Positions 22,276 to 35,400 of a stretch of DNA of 64,000 nucleotides are shown one piece after another (position 1 is the first letter of the stretch; the number at the start of each line of letters is the position of its first letter). Location: positions 7,619,527-7,683,526 of the forward strand of contig CM029126.1 of NCBI GenBank assembly GCA_016859345.1, given 5' to 3'. Below the pieces are notes generated by a model that saw nothing but the letters and a program-made list of their open reading frames with translations, did no database searches and had not been told where the DNA came from. A program made the position numbers and the translations under genes. This DNA is from Istiophorus platypterus. Taxonomy: Eukaryota > Chordata > Actinopteri > Istiophoriformes > Istiophoridae.

Positions 22276-25200
22276 AGAAAGTGTAAACGTGTTGTGTACC
22301 ACATTAAACAGACTGAGCTCTGCGAGCTGTACAGCAGCTTTACTGTTGATGCTGGGGCTGTGTTGGCACATGCTGCACCGTGTTTTATGTGGGGGGAGAT
22401 CGTTGTTTATTCCAGGTTAGACAGCCATGGCGGTCCTGGATATATAGTGGAGCTGAGAGGCCTTTTTTTTTTTTTTTTTTTTTTAATTTAATGTTCTGCC
22501 TTGCGGCTCTCTTGTGCTTTCTTCGTTGAAATGCTTTGTAAAGTTGAGCTGCCAAGTGTATGCAGACAGTCCCATTTGGCTCGAGCCACTGGTTTCCTCA
22601 GACACCAACCTTTTTATTTATATATCGCAGTAACCAAAGTCCGTAACTCATATGGGTCCAGTTTTGCTCCAGTCATGTGATGACAGATTTGCTAACTATT
22701 TTATTTCCAATCCTGTGTTTCTATGTCTGAAAGAGGCTCAAATGCATCGATTCAGAACTCTTTTCTACCATCCAGCATCTGCTTGTCGTGTGAGCTCGTG
22801 ACTTTCTCTATTTTTGCCTGCTTTCATGTGCTTTTTTTTTTTTTTTTTCCCAGTAGTAACGGCTCGTTAACTTCCTTTTCTATCTTTATCTCATTCAGTT
22901 TTTACTTGACGAGTATTTACGACCACTCCATCTTTGAGGCCTTCAGCAAAGTGGTGCAGAAGCTCATCCCTCAGCTCCCCACTCTGGAGAACCTCCTAAA
23001 CATCTTCATTTCTGTAAGTAGACGACAGCGAGCTCTTGGTGAAAAAACCCTTTTCGTCACTTTTTCACTGACACAGTGATTTATGTGTGACATGTGTGAT
23101 GTACTGAATCTGAGTCACTGCCAGCCCTGATGCCACTTTGTGGTTAACAGTTCCTCAAATACCCTCACAGTCTTTTCAGGCCATGTTTGTGCCCTGCCCC
23201 TTGATTGTAACGTCTATCTCTTCATAAGGCAGAGGATTTCTAACTCGCACACAATGTTAGTAACATATTTTCAATTGTGTTGCATCCAAAAGACCACTGG
23301 TAGAGATTCATCTTGGGGAACGGTCAAGGAAGCAGTCTTTGCTCAGATACCTTTTGCAAACAATTGTTTTGTTTTGTTTTTTTTAATGTAGTTTGGTAGA
23401 AATTACTGTATCCAGGTGGATCAGATAACTACGACAGACATTATTCTGTCCAAACGATTTGTATCAATGACGGAATGCTATGCAGAAACATGCGATGCAA
23501 TTCAACAGCACCACTAAAACCATCCTCAAATATGGTCATTAAGTTGAATCAATAAATGTCTAAAAAATGTTGTTATACACTAAAGTATATTCACTTAGGC
23601 CATGTGCAAAGCTCCAAGTGTGTCTCTAGAGTCTGCGGCTCAGACAAACCAGTCAACATTTTTGTAATTTCCCCGGTGTTGTCCAACTATAGATGTTATA
23701 TTTAATGATTAAGTAATGAAAGAGCACAGAATTTTTTTGCACTTGTGTGGAATAATTTGGAAAAATTTAAGACAAGTCATGGGATACTAACAATCTGTTT
23801 TGAAATATGAGTGTGTGTGTGTATATGTATGTGTATGTATGTATGTATATATGTGTGTGTGTGTGTATATACATATATATAAGTTTTCTGCTACTTATCT
23901 GGGTCTGGATCAGGATATTTTAATGAATTACATCATTAGGAATGGGTAGTACAGAAAAAACGTAATATAATAACAAATAATTCTTGGCCCTTTTGCCCCA
24001 GCTGGTTTTCCATTATACTTTCATCCTCTGGCCGGTCTGACCATGAAACGGGCATTAAAATGCAATTACTCTGTGGGATTAAAAAGGTCTTTAAAGTCTT
24101 AAATTTAACTTGGTGAACCCTGCACAAACCCTGACTGGATGATTAAAGTTGCATTTTAAAGCAATAAATAAGCTAAAGTGAAGCACAGTACATCTTTTTG
24201 GCTCCTCTTTAAAGCTTTTGGCTTTTAGTCGTGTGCAATGTGGATAAAATCTGCTGTCGTGGCATATATATGACTTTATAATATAATATCAATGTATTTA
24301 CTTGTATCAGTACACACACTGAAATCTGCCAAAAGGTGTTTGAGCTTTACTTTGAAACCTTTTACTGATCCCTGCTGAGACAGAACGTCATTTGACATGA
24401 GCACTTTGCTTCCATGTGAATGCTCACACTGCTTTTGGCACATTTCACCATGTTTAATTGAGATAGAAAATAAAATATGCAGACAGGAATGTCTGTTTTT
24501 GTCTAATCAAGCAAATTAACCACCTGACAAAAAATGCACTATTACATAAGAATCCAAATCACCATCGCCCTTCTCATTAATTTATGACCTTAATACTGTA
24601 TACCAGAGATATAAAAATGGATAACTACCATGGCATAAACAGTATAGAAAAATTAAACAACTAGCCAGTAAAAGAATAAGGCACCAGAATATGAATCAGC
24701 AACTACTTTCATAATTGATTCATTAATTTTAACTAATGTTTAACACAGAAATGCCAAAAATTTATCAGGTTCAAATTCTCAAATGCAAATATTTGCTTTT
24801 TTTTTTTTTTTAAGTCTTCTGTGATTGGAAACAGGCAATATGATTGATTATTTTAATTTCATTTTCAGGAAATTTCAGGAGATTTCCCAATTTTCTAACG
24901 TTTTACAGAACGATTAATCAAGAAGGTGATTCATCAATAATGAAAAATGTCTCTTGACAGTCGCCAAATTTATATCAGCGTATGTCATCATATCACCCAC
25001 CCTTACTGTCTTATTATCAGGTCCAATTGTAGCTCATCAGATAGTAGTGCTGTATTTCTTTACCACATTATAATTTCCTAATACCCCCCCCCCTTGTCTT
25101 TCATCTCTCACTCTCTCATTTCTCTTCCTCTTTGTCCTTCGCCCTATTTTTTGTCACTGACAGAATTCAGGGATAGAAAAGGCCTTTCTGTTTGATGTGG

Positions 25201-26633
25201 TCAGTAAGATCTACATCGCCACAGACAGCTCTCCTGTAGACATGCAGTCATATGAGTTGTGCTGTGATATGATAGATGTGGTCATCGACGTCTCATGCAT
25301 CTATGGGTGAGTGAGTCTCTTTGGATTCCCTTTTTTTTCTTGCTTGTTTGGACAGTGACAGTATCTCTCAGGTCAGAGTTGGGTTATGCTGGCGTTTTGC
25401 AGATGTCCTCATTCAATTTAACAGGCAAAAGCCCTATAATGTGTGAGTTGAAAACAGAGTATCAATAAAGTAATTTATTTTACTTCCTGTTTAAATTTGC
25501 ATATTAACTACTAAAACAAATAAATCACAGAGGGAGAGTGAATTAAACATGCCTTTTTTTTCTTTTTTTCTTTTTTTTCTTGGTCAATCCTTAGTATAGA
25601 GTTCACCCATTTGTTCTCTGATGACGCTTTTATTGAAGCAATCCAAAATTTATGCGTTCCTTTGCTTAATTAATGACATAATTGGCACGCTGCAATTTAT
25701 ATTTCCATTTCCCCCCCAAAAACATGACGGTGTTTTGTTGCTGCGCACCAGCCTGAGGGAGGACGGCAGCGGCAGTGCCTACGACAAGGAGTCCATGGCC
25801 ATCATCAAGCTCAACAACACCACTGTTCTGTACCTGAAGGAGGTCACCAAGTTCCTGGCCCTTGTCTGCATCCTGCGAGAGGAAAGTTTTGAGCGCAAAG
25901 GTTAGCTGTCAGGGAAATGTGACGGGGGGGGGGGTTCATTTAGCTTAATTTGGCTAAAGATTTTGTGGTTTCAGTCATGTTGTTTTCATATTTTCCTCCA
26001 AGGTATTCTGGCATTGCACTAAGTGCCCATTCACATGTATGCAGAATGTGTGAAGTCAAAACAAGAACACCTATACATTGTAATGTGTTGTAGTTGAGTA
26101 CATGAGAGGAAAAATCCAAAGGCATTTGCATGGACCTTTATCAAGTCTGGGGACTTATGAATAAGATTTGGAAAAGAATGGTTAAAGAATTAGGACTTAC
26201 AAAACCTTAGCAGTTGTTCTCTGACAAGTGGACTGACCTTCATCTGCTAAACCGGTGGGGCAATGAATGCTGCAATTTGAAGTTTGAAATGTTCAGCTTT
26301 GCTTGAGACCGTGTTCGAGGGATGCTTAAATTTCTTTTTCTTTTCTGTTAAAGTCTTGACATGATTAAGTACATTAGAATTTTGCCTGATTTTATTTGCA
26401 GATATTGTTTTAAAGCAAGACTTTCAGAATTCATAATTAAAAACCTATTAATTTGTTTTATCTTTCTTGCCTCCTTAGGGTTGATAGACTACAACTTCCA
26501 CTGTTTTCGGAAGGCGATCCATGAAGTATTCGAGGTGGGCGTTTCCACCCAGCGGCCAGTGGGCCCCCAGGCTGTTGGCTCACCCTGCAACAAGGCTGTT
26601 GCATTGAATGGCACGCCCCGCAGCACTGTCTAG
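13118..26633 (+). CDS. rragc: Ras-related GTP-binding protein C (RagC)
   Basis: Seven exons join to 1149 nt, 382 aa: 13118-13300, 16937-17140, 18236-18435, 22899-23013, 25164-25306, 25752-25900 and 26479-26633 (stop TAG). All six introns are GT-AG and in phase. The GTPase domain shows the P-loop GLRRSGKS (50-57), WDFPGQ (97-102; DxxG switch II) and HKVD (160-163, the NKxD-type base-recognition motif). The rest is the roadblock C-terminal domain that pairs with RagA/B (DSSPVDMQSYELCCDMIDVV). RagC/RagA heterodimers sit on lysosomes through Ragulator and recruit mTORC1 when amino acids are present. Residues 62-355 are nearly identical to human RagC (399 aa). The 17-residue difference is explained by the N-terminal linker, where the human Ala/Gly-rich run is replaced by a short acidic stretch (EEEADIEDSPAPSD). 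Confidence 0.97.
13561..13579 (+). repeat. Homopolymer of 19 G
   Basis: Uninterrupted G run about 260 bases into rragc intron 1, within the CpG-rich promoter-proximal zone. It could form a G-quadruplex on the coding strand. Its length is the sort of value sequencing often gets wrong. Confidence 0.85.
13984..14292. repeat. MITE-like repeat
   Basis: Left end CTGCAACTAATTTGATTCAC and right end GACTAATTGCATCAGCTCTAG are approximate inverted copies. This is the clearest copy of the family in the window. Confidence 0.6.
15918..16840. mobile_element. Decayed, internally deleted Tc1/mariner-like transposon
   Basis: The left end contains GCATAAGTATTTGGACAGTG and the right end contains the inverted form (ACTGTGTCATTGTCCAAAAA), marking terminal inverted repeats. 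Inner segments (GCAGTCAATGACTTCCTGAA, GCTCTGCCAGGCCTTTACTG, TCAGTTGGGTTGAGGTCAGG) match a Tc1-like family widespread in fish, with the transposase on the minus strand. At about 0.9 kb it lacks much of the transposase and has no intact frame. Confidence 0.75.
20402..20761. repeat. TG / TATG compound microsatellite
   Basis: About 360 bp of TG runs with TATG and TATA interruptions in rragc intron 3. Cys/Val-rich and Thr/His-rich open frames over it are repeat artefacts. Confidence 0.97.
21170..21298 (+). repeat. Interspersed repeat ending AAACCCTG
   Basis: Shares CCATTATAC, a central TTAAATTTAA segment and the ending CCTGCAGAAACCCTG with the copy at 23985-24133. Confidence 0.55.
21795..22180. 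repeat. MITE-like remnant
   Basis: AT-rich stretch with CATCAATAAATTGGTTGG on the left and GATCTAAAAATAATCAGTAG on the right, a degraded member of the GCTGCAAC/ATTAAT family. Confidence 0.4.
22217..22273. repeat. CA microsatellite
   Basis: About 28 CA units in rragc intron 3. Confidence 0.97.
23812..23882. repeat. TG / TATG microsatellite
   Basis: Short compound array in rragc intron 4. Confidence 0.9.
23985..24133 (+). repeat. Interspersed repeat ending AAACCCTG
   Basis: Contains AAAAAGGTCTTTAAAGTCTT, TTAAATTTAACTTGGTGAAC and the ending AAACCCTG. Its right end matches 8502-8610 in inverted orientation. Confidence 0.55.
24690..24960. repeat. MITE-like remnant
   Basis: Starts AATCAGCAACTACTTTCATA and ends GATTCATCAATAATGAAAAA; degraded member of the same AT-rich family, in rragc intron 4. 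Confidence 0.4.
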
Positions 26634-28498
26634 ACACTGATGCAAAATTAAAAAAAATAAAAAGACGCAAAAAGAGGGTAGAGGAAAGAAAAAGACAGGG
26701 AAAGGCCAGGGACCCTGTAGAGGGGGGACTTCTAAACTGGGGCTCACTGGTGCGCCAATCACAATCCCTTGCTCCCAGCACCTAAAGCACTGAGAGACAG
26801 CTGGAGCCAGGAGAGTGTGGGAGCAGCACTGGAGCACCGAAGGAGTCAGGCCTCTCAAGTTAAGATGGAAGAGAAATTCAGGCATCCCTTTCAGGTGAAT
26901 GCAAAGCACCGTGTTGGCTGTGAGGAAGTAAAGAGAGCAAAAATGCACCTGGACAGAAAATTAAAAAGAAAAGGTGTTTGGTGTCTCTCTTTGGATTCCC
27001 TGAAGCGGTCAAAGACTGTGATATTTAGCTGCTGGTCTCTCTGTATGAACAATGTGAAGAGGGGAAACAATCCCTTGTTGTAACCTCTTATTATGGACAA
27101 GCTGTGATGACAGTTTGCAGGAATCTGTCTACTGAGGAACCCATCCCGACCACTTCTGTGCTGATTTAAAAAAGAAAAAAGAAAAAAAAAAGACGGTGGG
27201 CGTGAACTGCTAGTCCTAAACCACACGTTCAGAGATGGCCTTATGTAGACGAAGCTTGACTGCAGTGCAAGCTTCTCTCTCCACCACTCACCTCACCCTA
27301 CCTGAATGCTGCCCGAAACTGGCTTTTTGGTTTCACTTGTGAAGGGAAAACAAGGTTTTGTGAGCAGTCTGAAAAGGGATTGTGCTGTCGATAACTAACT
27401 TGGTCTTGTGTTTGTGTGTGTGTGTGTGTGTTGGTCTGTGAGAGTGCGTGATTGCGTGAGAGTGTCTGTCCGTGTGTGTCAATGAAAGGTTTTGATTAGA
27501 TCCCAGACTGGGCTCCTTGTCTGTACTGGTGAAGGACCTTTATGGAAAGAGTATATGTCCTCCTTCTCAATAACAGCTTAGCATAATTAAACTATTTTCA
27601 ATCAGTGCAAGTAACTTTTCTGTGTGCGCTCCACTGAAAATCCAACTTTTGAGTGACTTTCTGATGAGTTTGGCTGAAAATTTGGAAATGATCTTTGCAA
27701 AAGCACTGCCAAAATTAATAAATGATTCAGAAATAGTAAAACTATAAATATATAAAAAGAAATTTCATAATTTAAACCTTATTTGTTGCCATCTAAGAAA
27801 AGTGTATAAGGTCTGTTTGAGGAGGGGTTCACACTCCAGACTTACAGTCTAAGATATTTTGGGATGATGATATGAACTGGTTGAAATTTGCATGATTTTC
27901 CATTTACAGATTTCAGTCCTGCCCAAAATTATTAACCCATGTTTTGTATTTAGTTTGGCTCTGATCAGTAATATTCACAAAAGCAAAATGTACCCATTCC
28001 AAGCATGCATACATCAGTGTGTTGTCAACTTGTACTGCTCTCAACCTTAACACTGCTCATTGTATTTAAAGGTGAGGAAGTAATAGTGAGACTAATCAAG
28101 AAAATGAAACACAAAGGAAAAGAAATTGACAAAATTTACTTTTGCCATTACAGTGACACGTAAGATGTTCATGCCTGCATTTTTCTGTTTGTTTATATCA
28201 GGGGTGAGATGTGGGAACTGGGACTGGCCGCATCAAAAGACCAGAAACCTGACTCGCGTATTTTAACTGGATAACTTTGCAGAGTAAAACCGAGCAGTTC
28301 ATGTTCGATATTTTAAGCTTTTCTGGGTTTTTGCTCGGCAAAGGGTGTTCAGATAACTCAGTGAATTTGCTTCTTCCGACAGGCCCCAAGATCTTCTCAA
28401 CCTTGTCATTATCAGTCACCTGAAAATAAACACTTGCACATCAGAAGCTTGATGGATGATTGATTTCATGTATTGCGAGCTATACTGTGTGAAATAAA
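26634..28498 (+). other. rragc: rragc 3' UTR and downstream sequence
   Basis: Candidate poly(A) signals are AATAAA at 26656-26661 (23 bases after the stop, probably too close to be the main one), 27717-27722 and 28493-28498. The sequence does not show which is used. No other gene seen here. Confidence 0.5.
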
Positions 28499-29289
28499 TG
28501 AAAATTTAAATTTTGTTCTGTTGTTGTAATAATTTCCTCAAGAGTATATTAACGTAACAAAAAGGCATCTCTGTAACAAAATCATCTCTCAATGGCCAGA
28601 TAAATTTTTCTTCCAAAACGAGAGAACCCTCAGTAGTATAGTTACAAGATTGGAAACATGTTTCTGCTTAGATGGTAAGAAACAACTACTAACCTAATGC
28701 AAACCTAGGAATGAACACAAGATGGCGCTGCAGGACTGCCTGAGTGCTACCCTACACAATTGTCAGGGAGCTGGGTAACTGTTTTGATACTTGTTAAATT
28801 TACAGTAGGCTTGCTGAACATTTGCTGAACCTCTGTGGTGTCTTATGCAGCCTGCAAAAGTTTGACTATAAAAGTCAGCAGCTTTTGTAAGAGCTGAGCA
28901 GAGGAGAGAACCAGTGTTTCATTAACTGGACCAGCAGTGTGAACATAGGGCTGGGTAAATTTGATTACTCAGTATTAACTCAACATAGGCTTTAGCTCAC
29001 ATTTAATTTATAAAGAAGTGAAGTTCATGTTGATTGGATATTTTCTATATTTTAACAGTCTAAACAGCCTCTTTAACCCTTGCTAATTTTCTCAAAAAAC
29101 CTATCTTCAGGGTTTTTCTAATATGAAGCCAGATGGACATTCCGTTTTCTAGTATTTGCCATTGTTTATATGGCATAATAATGAGTGAGAATTGGGAAGT
29201 GGGGGAAAAAAATCCCCTTTCTGGTTTAGTGCATACAAAAAACAACTCGGTGAATAGCTTCGGCATGCAAGTTATTCACCAGTTAGGTT

Positions 29290-29600
29290 AAATAAGCCTC
29301 ACAGCTACTGTCACGACCCATTATGTGGAGAGTAGGCGAGACAGCTAAACACCACTTCCACACAATTTAGATGCAATAAAACACTGACAGCTTTTTTATC
29401 CACTTCATTAAGCCAGTAATTTCTTATAAAAATCTCCTGCATTAATCCTGATGATGGTTTCCCTGCGGTTCCTTAAGCTCTCCTCCAACCTTAGCCGCCT
29501 TGCTTTGATGCTTACTCAAATAGGCGCTAATTTGAGATAAATTATGCATCCGCATGTAGCCTACCCATGCCAAGGAATATAAAGTGTGACACTCTGAAAG
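29290..29600. promoter_or_regulatory. Candidate conserved noncoding element
   Basis: Unrepetitive sequence with even base composition between AT-rich flanks, including TTAGCCGCCTTGCTTTGATG (a TCF/LEF-like CTTTGATG) and GCGCTAATTTGAGATAAATT. It is called from texture and motifs only. Confidence 0.3.
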
Positions 29601-30539
29601 ATGGTGAATTAAAGCAAAGTGTGATATCTCAACGGGCTAATGGCAGATAGGTTAGGCCTGTCAACCTGATGGTTTGTTGATCTGCAAGTCACTTCATATT
29701 CAGGGAAGGAGAGAGGTCATGTTTATGGTGGTTTGAAGGTCATTTGGCATCCATGCAAGACCTCAGACCTTCGTATGGATACAGGGCCTTCGGTGTAATT
29801 AATCAAGACTACTGTACTCTTGTGTAATTTTTAGGGCCCTTTTAACATAGATGAGACAAATAACATGAATTTTATGATCCCATGCATGGAAATTCACATG
29901 TCACAGCAGTAGAAATGCACGAACAGATGCCTTGATAGATAACTTTAAAAGACTTTCCGCAAAACTACAATATTATATACATTATGAAGATCTACTCTAT
30001 AAAAGTACAGCATGAAATAACTAAAATAGAAGGCACCAAAGACTATCCAACAACATAAATAGCAATACGGTAGTATTCATAAATAAAATTTAGAGCCAAT
30101 TAAGCCAATAAAAAGTCGCATGCAAAAACTGAACCTGTGAATTAGAAATTACACTTGAGGTTATGGTGTCTTGTGCCTGGAGAAAGCAGTGTTAGCAACA
30201 CAGAAAAACAGTTATTGCACTTTCAGCAGCAAAACAAAGTGTGTGAAGTGTGTATATTATAGTGAAAGACAATGGTGCAAAAGGTTATACTTAGCCTGCA
30301 GATGCCTTCATCCTTAGCATCTTTTATCTTTATGGATAAGGTGTGTTCATTCCAGATGAAAGGATTTACTTAATGATACAAGTGATTACCAGCAACCCAT
30401 GTTGAATTTAAAGAGATTTAACAACAAATTTAATACGGGTCATATTGGAATAAATGTCCCATATGACTTGAGTCAAAATTCTATAGAGGAAATTTAGCAA
30501 TATCACACCTTAAAATTAACAATGTCAACTCTTAATGCA

Positions 30540-30960
30540 CCTGGTATCATCTGACGTCCACCCAGTCACACAGTGACTTAACGGAGTCTCTAGATGGGGC
30601 TGTTGTCTGCTGTTTAAGCTGCGGTTCATCACTCATCCCTCGGTCTACCTGCTTCCCCAGTGCAGGCAACATGGAGATGCAACATCACATATAGAGCACC
30701 TCCAGACAGAGAGAGCTGGAGAAAAAGGAAGGCTGAGGAGAAGCTGAGGAAGCGGTGGAGAGAGTGAGCTGCATGATGTACAGCTGTAATTTGCCAGTGT
30801 AGCAGCTCCCGAAATTGCCTTGCTTTATCAAAGACAACGCTGCTTTCGCCCCCCCTGTCCCCAATAAGGAAGCCTACCCAATAATGAAATAAAGCCAGCA
30901 GAACATACTTTTGCCTGTGATGTCACGCGCACTTCCGTCCGCCCGGTCCGCCCTTCATCT
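30540..30960. promoter_or_regulatory. Candidate regulatory element
   Basis: GC-balanced, unrepetitive stretch with a CTTTATCAAAGAC core (TCF/LEF-like ATCAAAG), CCCAATAATGAAATAAA and a CpG-rich end (TCACGCGCACTTCCGTCCG). No coding frame. Confidence 0.3.
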
Positions 30961-33248
30961 TAGATGTCTTACTATCATTACAACAATGATATTGCCATTA
31001 CATTCTTAATAAAAACTCAGTCAGTGGTGTATTATCTCCCATCTTTACATTTTATTAGCCATGCTTATGAGAGACGGGGGGGAAAATGATGTGACTAAGT
31101 GAGACGTCTCAGATAGGTGACAAGTGTAATACAGACTCCATTTGTTATATTTTAAGGCAACGCAGCCCCAGTGAGTGTAATTATGCAGCACAGGCAAGGG
31201 AAGTTGGTGCTGAGATGGGCAGTTTGGAGATTGTCTGACATTGCCGTGCCACAGTCTTGCAGACAGAGCTCTCAGCAGCATATGTCTGACAAGTTGATGT
31301 CCTGTTTTTGACACTGCTGCTGCGGTGAAGTTCCCAGCTGGTCGTAGAGCGACAAAATGCAGTGATCAGACACTTTGAAGTTAGATCATGGGTCTGTTGC
31401 AAGATATATCCACTAAATAACTTTAAAATCGCAATACACATATAGTCATGAAGCGCCCTTGGGTGAAGATGGGGGTTGTAAAAATTAAATTAAAGTAGAT
31501 ATTACAGTAGAAGTCGACATTCAAATTTAGCTGTTGAATCTGGAGGGACTTGGACAACCTGACATAAATCCAAACCTCTGTATTTTTGATGTTTTTAAAA
31601 TTTTTTTTACAGGTTTCCGGAATGAGAGTTATTTCTGTGACATGTTTTCTCATAACCTCTCTTCTTTTAGATGCTTTTTCATTCAACTAAATTCAACTAA
31701 AATGACAACCATTTCGATTATCAGTGAATTACCTTAATAATTCAAATCATGTTTCAAGCAAACATACGCCACATGCCTTAGTTTCATCATCTCACTTGAG
31801 ACAATTTGCTGCTCTATGTGAAAAGTGATAGCAAATTGAATATTTTGGGGTTTTGAACTGTTGTTTGGAAAAAGGAAGCAATTTTGCATTGGACTTGAAG
31901 AGACTAACTTCACTTATTACATTTAATGGACCAAAATTATTAACTGAAATTATTAACTGAAAGATTTGTTTTGGTAGATCAGTTGATAAATAAAAAAAAA
32001 ATCTTAATGGTTATTTCATCTTCAACCCAGACTTCAAATACCTGTTGGAAAAATGCTGGAGCAAAAAGGCTGGGAATTTCAAAGTATGTTACGGTATTAA
32101 AAAAAAAAATCATTTACCCTGAAAAAATTCTACTTTTCAAAGAACCCTACATTTTCCCATATAGTTGACACAGCAACAGAACACCTAGCTTGATGCTTCT
32201 GTTGCTTTTATTACTATCATCAAACCAACGCTTGCCATTAGACGTTCTCCTTTTTAAATTTGCACCTCTCCAGATTACCAGACTACACAGCTACCTTTTA
32301 ATCTGCGGCGGTGGGAGGAGCCAGAGGAGGACAGGAGAAGGGGAGAAGGATAACGAAAGAGTGAGTTAGAGGAAGGGACAGGCGTCTCCTGTATTTTCTC
32401 GGTCAGGCAGCAGAGCGTGGAGCGGAGAGGCCAGCGGGCCAGCAGCCAGCTAATGGAGACCAGCAGTGAGCAGGGGCCGGGGACAGCGCTGACAAAAGGA
32501 GCAGCGACAGATGCCATTATCTCAGCCTCATGCAGATACAATGGAGCTGGACGACCCAGACCCTGACACTGACAGACATGCATGTGTGTGTATGTGTGTT
32601 GTGTGTTGTGTGTGTGTATGTGGAAGTCCATGTGGGGTGAAACAAGAGGAGTATGCGTGTGTGTAAGCTGTGAGGTTAATGGAACACGATAGAGGAGAAG
32701 TGGATTATCGTGGAGACTACAATTTCTTGGTAACACTTGCCTGAGCTCCACTGCACCCCATGCATGCATGTGTGTATATGCGCGCATGCAATTCCTGTGT
32801 GTATTTGAGTATAGCCTACATGACCCCGTCTCGTTACAGAGAGACAGCCAGATCACCCATCACTTGCTTAGAATTCAGGGGCAATCGTGAAAAGCACATC
32901 ACATTTGGCCCAAAATTTCACTGGGTGCTACTATCGGCCTAAAAAATAATAAAATATAACTTCACCCATGCTATTTACAGAGAGCCAGCACATGACCCTG
33001 CTCATCACTTGTGGGAGAGATAGGATATTAGGGATCACTTGCTTAGAATTAGCAAGGATGTTCTGGTCATTTGGAGAACCAAAAACGTGTCGGGGGGGGG
33101 GGTTTTTGGGGATATTAGGGGGGATAGCGCTTGCGCTTATGGGCATTAGGCAGAGAAGCGCTGTTAAGCAGTTTTTTTGGAGCTTGGAGAACAAGAGAAA
33201 AAGATGAAGAAAGTGGAAAGAGTGGGATGGTATGAAAAAAAGAAAAAA

Positions 33249-33253
<5 letters not shown>

Positions 33254-33286
<33 letters not shown>
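33254..33286. repeat. GA microsatellite
   Basis: About 16 GA units. Confidence 0.95.
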
Positions 33287-33289
<3 letters not shown>

Positions 33290-33415
33290 GGACTGGCAGC
33301 TGCGTGAATTGAATATAATGCACACACACACACAAAAACACACAACACACAACACACTGTGCTGTGAGCTGTGTGCTGATGCTGCTGAGATGATGCTGCC
33401 AGACTAATCAGGGTA

Positions 33416-33435
33416 CTCTCTCTCTCTCTCTCTCT
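33416..33435. repeat. TC microsatellite
   Basis: About 10 TC units, 130 bases after the GA array. The two could pair as an inverted repeat. Confidence 0.9.
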
Positions 33436-34829
33436 TTCCCGCTCGCTCATTAGTGCTATAGAAGAAACCAGACAGTTGTGACGTTGTAATGACGTTGTGT
33501 CTTGCTGTTGTACCCGCGTTTGGCGTGAGAGGCTTTCGTTTTCGAGTTTCGAGTTAAGTCCCAGTTTTTAATGTGCTCGAAAAAACAGGTCAGCGTCCTA
33601 CTTCCAATGGTTCCCTCGCATGGCACCAGAAGCATTATTATCTTTTTCTTAGCGGTGGTATGCATTCTTTCTTTACTAGATCAGGTCAAATAAACTAGCT
33701 TTTACAAAAACACACCCAGAAATGAATTTATATATCGATTTAAAAAAAAGTCTCATAAAATTCTCAGACCCTAAAGAAGTCACTTGTTGGAAAGTTAAAT
33801 CCAGTTTGGAATTAAAAGAAAAAAAGTCTTTTCTTTATACATAATCTAAATTGGACTCATTAAAATTTAGTAAAACTCTAAAATACTGAAAGCCATTTCG
33901 GAGGCAGGCTGTGGTTCGCTGTTGACATGGCCTCACGAAAACTTTGGACTCATTACATTTTTAAATTGTATTGAAAAGCACCACCTTAATATAAAATTCA
34001 AGGCCGAGAACTGAAGTTGAAGGTCTGTGTGTTAAGTCCTTCTTAGCAACTACGAGATAATGTGGAGCTAATGATTTACTAAATGGGATTTTATTATCAA
34101 AACTTAAAGAATTTCTTCATTAGTAACGACTCATGTAAAGTGTTAATTGGTTGCTAGGAAACTGCTCTGGTTTGTAGTCTGTTAACTGTCAAACCTTTTG
34201 TAAATATAGGTATGACTTCATATTTTATGATTTATCTATGGATGCACACATGTAGAAATATGTGCATGTGTTTCATAGTATTCATACATTTTGGGTCGAG
34301 TGGTAAATATCTATTTATTCTTACCTAAGCCATTACTATGGCAACAATATTGTCATAGTGTTACATAACATATTCATTCTTGTGAAATAAAATTTAAAAT
34401 CTTCTCACTGTATATCATTGCTAAACAGCATTTCGATAAATTGCCTGGTCAGATTTGTTTACCATATCCCACTTCTTCAGTCTAAACAAGAAATATATCA
34501 GCGAGCAAATGGCAGCAGGTTACACCTCGTTCCTGAGTGTGCATATTCAGAAACATCCAATCTCCGTGTAAGAACTAAATTGTGTGGCGCAACCTGTAGT
34601 GGCGTGTATATCTCAGCATGTTATGTTTCTAATCCTTATTCGAGGGAAAAGGTTTTGCAACTGGCCTCAGAGGAGAAACGTCTTAGAAACAGCTCAACAA
34701 AGACAAATGAGGGAGACGGATACGAGTGGGTGACAAACTTAAGGGAAAACAACATAAAGGGCCTCCGCCACTGATCCTCATCAGAATCAAAAAGTCTCCG
34801 GGAAGGCAGATGGAGGAGTGATTATGGCG

Positions 34830-35400
34830 TTGGAGTGCACCAGGTAGCATGTCAGTTCAGAAGCTCCCATACACGTTCAATCTGGGTTGACATCTGGGGA
34901 CTGTGAAGGCCATAGTGCATCATTTCCATACTCATCAAACTATTCAGTGACCCTTTGTGCCCCCTATGGAAGCATCTGCATTCATTAAGTTTCTACACTC
35001 ATTTAGTCATGTGTTTCCTTTAATGTGTCTTTAATGTCCCTGCCAGTGGAGGCAGAAATCTTGACTCTTGTACGTTTTTTTTTTTTTTTTTCTTTTTGCC
35101 AAAAAATATTAAACTTTCTTCTCTCTTCTCAGGGGAGGATTAACTGTAGTTCAGTGAGTAGGAGAGGGGTTTAACAACTGAGTAAATATTACTGGAAAAA
35201 GGACCCTTGACAATTCTTCAAAATAAAATCTGAGAAAAAAAAATTGCTCTTGCATCCTTAACCAGTTCATGATACTTCAGCACTATGTCATTCACGGCAC
35301 TTTGGGACACACTGAGTTTATTAGCCTTTCCATTAATGTTTTTTTTTCTTTTTAATGTTTTCTATTTACAGCCCAGGCACGTCCTTTAGCCATGTGAGTT
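34830..35400. mobile_element. Decayed Tc1/mariner-like transposon remnant
   Basis: Segments such as ACACGTTCAATCTGGGTTGA, GACTGTGAAGGCCATAGTGC and CATACTCATCAAACTATTCA match the transposase region of a fish Tc1-like family read on the opposite strand. Right-hand pieces (CAGCACTATGTCATTCACGG, GGCACGTCCTTTAGCCATG) fit its N-terminal coding part. Both ends are unclear and the frame is broken. Confidence 0.55.

Larger units (their letters stand above)
18436..22898 (+). other. rragc: rragc intron 3
   Basis: 4.5 kb, the longest intron. It holds a large TG/TATG array (20402-20761), one AAACCCTG-type repeat (21170-21298), a MITE-like remnant (21795-22180) and a CA array (22217-22273). No extra exon recognised. 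Confidence 0.85.

Noticed and set aside
32275..32856. 193-codon minus-strand frame
   Set aside because: Low-complexity composition over a GT-rich region, without homology I can recognise or usable splice signals.
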